Assembly (NCBI GenBank): GCA_964393405.1
Contig: CAYMTR010000001.1
Location: forward strand, 62,001 to 126,000
Length of the DNA stretch: 64,000 nt
Direction of reading: 5' to 3'
From: CAYMTR01 sp964393405
GTDB taxonomy: Bacteria; Bacteroidota; Bacteroidia; Bacteroidales; Prolixibacteraceae
In this document: positions 60,974 through 64,000 of the stretch, piece after piece
How the letters are laid out: each line of letters begins with the position of its first letter
Numbering within the stretch: the first letter of the stretch is position 1
The notes under the pieces: generated by a model
Database searches by the model: none
What the model saw: only the letters and a program-made list of their open reading frames with translations
What the model was told of the DNA's origin: nothing
Position numbers and translations under genes: made by a program

Positions 60974-61858
60974 TCACATTTCAAAAAAAGTAAATTCCCT
61001 CTTCCATCTTTTCCCTTCTCCGGGTATTATTTTGCATTTGAAAAATAACTCAGGACTGACAACCCGGTCCTTACCCCATAAGTTAACTTTACTACAATCA
61101 AAATCTCCTCTTTCTGTAATCCCTGCCTTACTTGAGAAATTCCTTAGTCCCCACTCAGGTCTTACAATCTTTTTCCCATTAACATTTCCAATAAAAAATT
61201 CTTTTTCAGAACATCCTTTCCAACCTATTTCATTTCCTGTAATTGAAATTGCTCCATCAGGATCTACAAATTCTGAAAACCCATCTTTCTCTAATTCAAA
61301 GAAGAATTCAAGATTGTAATCTTCTCCAATATGTACTGAATCAATTGATAGAAAGTTGTGGCAATATTCACTTAAACCTATTTCCCTTTCTCCAATGTTT
61401 TCAATGTAATACTCAATAATAAGTTTATCTCCTTCAACAATCAATCGCTTATTGTATTTTAACTGAAATCCTCTTAAAAATCTGCTCAAAGAACTATACT
61501 CTACAATACAATCACTTTCTTTATTAACCTCAATTTCCAGAAGTTCTTTTTCATAATCTTCGAAGAAATCATAAGCACTATCATGCATCTTCGTTAGGCT
61601 CCCGACACCTATCTTTAAAAATGACTCACCAATTTTAGCTTCTGAATAAGAACTCGGATTATCAATATCAAATTCATTTAATAATCCAAACCCATAAATT
61701 GATGAATATGAACCTTTTTCGTATGTACAAAAAGTATGCTTTTTGTTTAATGTTATCCGTCTGATATTACCTGTGTAATCGAACCTTGATCCTGAATAAT
61801 ATTCTCCCGGTAACCCAACTTCAACTTCAAGATTCTTACTTTTCAGGAATAATGGCAT
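60974..61858 (-). CDS. Galactose mutarotase-like (aldose 1-epimerase superfamily) protein
   Basis: A 294-residue protein without signal peptide and with the beta-sandwich supersandwich pattern of mutarotases: FGLLNEFDID, IGVGSLTKM, LSEYCHNFLSIDS with the catalytic-type His (about residue 171), and VRPEWGLRNFSS. It is related to the group of unknown aldose-epimerase-like proteins rather than to the well studied GalM. In this operon it may equilibrate anomers of glucose or oligoglucan for the phosphorylase encoded 39 bases downstream. The assignment to the superfamily is good; the substrate is inferred. Confidence 0.72.
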   Translation of the reverse strand: MPLFLKSKNLEVEVGLPGEYYSGSRFDYTGNIRRITLNKKHTFCTYEKGSYSSIYGFGLLNEFDIDNPSSYSEAKIGESFLKIGVGSLTKMHDSAYDFFEDYEKELLEIEVNKESDCIVEYSSLSRFLRGFQLKYNKRLIVEGDKLIIEYYIENIGEREIGLSEYCHNFLSIDSVHIGEDYNLEFFFELEKDGFSEFVDPDGAISITGNEIGWKGCSEKEFFIGNVNGKKIVRPEWGLRNFSSKAGITERGDFDCSKVNLWGKDRVVSPELFFKCKIIPGEGKRWKREFTFFEM

Positions 61859-61864
61859 TCTTGC

Positions 61865-63169
61865 TTATTTTATTTTAACGAAGAAAGGGAAATTAGCAGT
61901 GGCTGCATGATTGTTCCCATCCTCAACATAAACAAACAATCTATACGCTCCTTCAATTTCAGGCGCAGTAATTTCCATAATTGGATCACCATAAACATTC
62001 ATAATCGTTTCAGGTCTGCTTTCCCAATCACCTCCCAGACCCAGGTCTTTACTTTCAGGTAATATTTCCCATCTGTATTTTAATGGATCATCTTCGTAAT
62101 CTCTTGCAGAAACTGTTGCCACAAATTTCTGTCCCGGGTTGAAATACAAATTGTCATATATCTTTTTCCCTTCAATTCTTAATGAATCAAGAGCAGGACA
62201 ACGGTTTTCTGGCCATTCCCCAGTCCATATTTTATGCATCGCATCAACGGCTTCAGATGTCTGACCGTTTTCAAGAAACATTCCATACCATGTTGGAGTT
62301 CTTTCTTGTTTCTGACCCCACAAAAATGCATAGGACCCCATACACTTCTCATTATCAGAAGCTATAGCTACTTCATAACGATGTAAATACGACACCTGCT
62401 TTTCGTTGCTTGTTTGTTCAACCGGGGCTCCCCATGCTGTTGGCTCTACTTCCCAGTGACCTGTAGCTCCCCACTCAGTAACGATATATGGTCCTTCATA
62501 TCCTGAGTCAAATATTCTTTGTTGCAGATTTACTATGTCTCCATACATCTGAACACAAACGAAATCAAGGTCTTTACAATTAGTTTTAAAATAGTCAATC
62601 TCTTTTTTCCCAATTCCTGCCAACATGGTCGTCGTTGGATGGTTTGGATCTACCTCATGTATCATCTCAGAGATTTGATTAACAGCATCCCAAACTTTCA
62701 TATTGTCTGCAGCAAGATTAAGCTCATTTCCTATCCCCCATGCCAATAAAGCCGGATGATCCTTGTATTTCATTATTTCTCCTCTGACATATTCAAGCTG
62801 TGATTTTACTGAATCCTCATTATTGTAATCAAATCCATGACGTTCTCTTCTAATTTCAATTCCCATCATTACCATCAGACCATTCTTATGAGCCAAATCC
62901 AGCACTTCTTTTCCTGACTGTTGCCCATTCTCTGTCCTCCATGTCCTGAAGGAATTTGCACCATGCTTTGCTAATGATTCAATATCACCAAATTCACATC
63001 CGGCTCCTTTGATATAGAACTCCTTCCCATCAACATACATTCTCCAAATACCTCCATTTTCCTTAACCTCAACTTTCTTTGGTCCATTATCCCCCGAAGC
63101 TTTATCCTTTTTCTGAGTACAACCAAAGAATGTTAGCATGACTATCATTAAAAATATTATCCTTCTCAT
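61865..63169 (-). CDS. Lipoprotein clan GH-A glycosidase with C-terminal Ig-like domain (GH2/GH158-like, candidate endo-beta-1,3-glucanase)
   Basis: A 434-residue lipoprotein (lipobox TFFGC, C17, followed by TQKKDK). A TIM barrel (about 35-330) resembles the GH2 catalytic domain: IKGAGCEFGD, WGIGNELNL with acid/base E149, and IVTEWGATGHWE with nucleophile E232. The C-terminal ~90 residues (about 340-434, LKYRWEILPES, YRLFVYVEDG) are an Ig-like domain. GH158 endo-beta-1,3-glucanases of gut Bacteroides share this barrel plus Ig-like layout, so that family is a good candidate in a beta-1,3-glucan locus; a GH2-type exo-enzyme is the alternative. It lies 12 bases after the transporter gene and 6 bases before the mutarotase-like gene. 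Confidence 0.78.
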   Translation of the reverse strand: MRRIIFLMIVMLTFFGCTQKKDKASGDNGPKKVEVKENGGIWRMYVDGKEFYIKGAGCEFGDIESLAKHGANSFRTWRTENGQQSGKEVLDLAHKNGLMVMMGIEIRRERHGFDYNNEDSVKSQLEYVRGEIMKYKDHPALLAWGIGNELNLAADNMKVWDAVNQISEMIHEVDPNHPTTTMLAGIGKKEIDYFKTNCKDLDFVCVQMYGDIVNLQQRIFDSGYEGPYIVTEWGATGHWEVEPTAWGAPVEQTSNEKQVSYLHRYEVAIASDNEKCMGSYAFLWGQKQERTPTWYGMFLENGQTSEAVDAMHKIWTGEWPENRCPALDSLRIEGKKIYDNLYFNPGQKFVATVSARDYEDDPLKYRWEILPESKDLGLGGDWESRPETIMNVYGDPIMEITAPEIEGAYRLFVYVEDGNNHAATANFPFFVKIK

Positions 63170-63180
63170 GTCGTTTATAT

Positions 63181-64000
63181 TTATTTTTTTTCTTTTACCA
63201 TAAGTTTTTCTAACTCTTCCAACGATTTACCCCTTGTCTCTGGCAACCATATCAAAGTAAATATCAACCCTACCAATCCGAAGAACCCATAAATCAAAAA
63301 AGTAGGTGTATTACCAATAGTGCTTAATTCCCAAGGGAATATTAGCTGTACTGTAAAGCTTACTGCGGAGTTAATAAATCCGGCAAAAGAAATTGCAAGA
63401 CCTTTTACTGCATAAGGGAATAACTCTGAAAATAAAACCCACATTACAGGTCCTACAGAAATTGCAAACGAAGCAACGAAGCCCATTATACCAATCAACA
63501 CCAACCATGAATTAATATTAATTGCATGACTCACTATTGCACCTAAATTTTCATTAGCAGCATTTACTCCGATTAGGTTTTCTAATGCAGCTCTAAACTC
63601 AATGTCGCTATTATATGTTATTCCCTGCATACTGCTCCAGTCTGTCCCCGGAATCAATGAAGAAATACTCTGCATATCTATTTGATAAGTTGCAGTTGCG
63701 AAAGAAAATGCAAGAATACCCATCGAGATGAATATCCCTGAGAACCCAATAATCAGCAACATCTTTCTGCCAATTTTATCAATGAGCCACATTGCCAGAA
63801 TAGTGAAAACAAGGTTGGTCAATCCAACAAGTATTGCCTGGGAAAATGAAGCGTCTTTCCCAATTCCGGTTTGCTCAAATATCATTGGAGCATAAAAGAA
63901 TACTGCATTTATACCTGTTATCTGCTGAAGTATCGCTATCATAATCCCGATAAACAGTACCAACTTTAATGCAGGCTTGAACAACTCTTTAATTGGTGTT
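63181..64000 (-). CDS. MFS sugar porter, C-terminal part (runs off the right edge)
   Basis: The last 272 residues of a sugar/H+ symporter of the MFS SP family. The frame stays open to the window edge, so the start lies outside. Visible are six to seven helices, the motif GIMIAILQQITGINAVFFYAP of helix 7 (with QQITGxN, the sugar-contact motif), WLIDKIGRK and the closing LPETRGKSLEELEKLM signature. A loop insert of about 50 residues (near SSLIPGTDWSSMQG) between helices is longer than usual. It is probably the most upstream gene of the glucan operon seen here and would import glucose or short oligosaccharides through the inner membrane. Confidence 0.93.
   Translation of the reverse strand, partial: TPIKELFKPALKLVLFIGIMIAILQQITGINAVFFYAPMIFEQTGIGKDASFSQAILVGLTNLVFTILAMWLIDKIGRKMLLIIGFSGIFISMGILAFSFATATYQIDMQSISSLIPGTDWSSMQGITYNSDIEFRAALENLIGVNAANENLGAIVSHAININSWLVLIGIMGFVASFAISVGPVMWVLFSELFPYAVKGLAISFAGFINSAVSFTVQLIFPWELSTIGNTPTFLIYGFFGLVGLIFTLIWLPETRGKSLEELEKLMVKEKK

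Noticed and set aside
1..64000. CRISPR arrays, prophage, integron or restriction-modification genes
   Set aside because: Reading through both strands showed no regularly spaced repeats, no phage structural genes, no integrase or transposase and no nuclease-methylase pair; the only DNA methyltransferase-like NPPY motif belongs to prmC.

Overview
The window reads as a chromosome segment of an anaerobic member of the Bacteroidota (Bacteroidales or Marinilabiliales-like; this placement is inference). Reasons: AT-rich DNA; promoters that follow the Bacteroidota pattern TTTG, about 17-21 bases, TAnnTTTG; genes without clear Shine-Dalgarno sites; C-terminal type IX secretion (T9SS) sorting domains on secreted enzymes; many lipoproteins; a long Ala/Glu tail on ribosomal protein bS16; and anaerobic enzymes (trimeric [FeFe] hydrogenase, ferredoxin-linked homocysteine synthesis). 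No rRNA, CRISPR array, transposase, integrase or phage gene was seen. One tRNA (Arg, CCT) is present.

Layout. 0-13.9 kb is mostly housekeeping: the start of atpD, a polyprenyl synthetase, a Na+/Pi cotransporter, an S41 protease, a PAS histidine kinase with its single-domain response regulator, an aspartate-type aminotransferase, alanine dehydrogenase, a candidate orphan small RNA, a PfkB kinase, era and der. 14-19.2 kb is a very AT-rich accessory stretch: an unrecognised lipoprotein with a structured leader, two small outer-membrane barrel-like proteins and a two-gene ABC transporter. 19.2-22.6 kb holds hydC-hydB-hydA. 22.9-31.6 kb holds trxA, dnaE, a lipoprotein, rpsP, a DUF362 protein, prmC, ribD and the tRNA. 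31.6-36.4 kb has two GNAT acetyltransferases separated by a very large perfect palindrome, an M13 metallopeptidase lipoprotein, a PepSY-like protein and an ECF sigma factor. 36.7-40.1 kb is a cell-wall module: a DUF4398-like lipoprotein, two L,D-transpeptidases and a third, apparently catalytically degenerate relative. 40.1-42.4 kb is an overlapping three-gene operon matching the L-aspartate-semialdehyde to homocysteine pathway first described in methanogens, with a strong promoter that overlaps an 18-bp palindrome and a 170-nt leader. 42.6-52.1 kb has a plant-type LRR protein, cysS, an MBOAT/SGNH O-acetylation pair, a Zn/Mn-type ABC importer, yidD, dcd and rlmN. 52.1-64 kb is one minus-strand beta-glucan (laminarin-type) utilisation locus.

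How the parts fit. The glucan locus combines T9SS-exported GH5 and GH16 enzymes with CBM6 domains, a GH16 lipoprotein, a lipoprotein TIM-barrel hydrolase, a mutarotase-like protein, a 1141-residue cytoplasmic enzyme most likely a beta-1,3-glucan phosphorylase, and an MFS sugar porter; no SusC/SusD pair is inside the window. Sugars fermented by such a cell would yield NADH, and the compact HydABC encoded here could discharge it as H2. The homocysteine operon would supply methionine synthesis directly from aspartate semialdehyde and reduced sulfur. The items I would look at first are the homocysteine operon and its promoter/operator, the orphan ~110-nt transcript at 10.4 kb, the palindrome at 32.5 kb, the 14-19 kb island, and the unusual active-site or ligand substitutions in HydA, the Na+/Pi transporter and the metal-binding protein.
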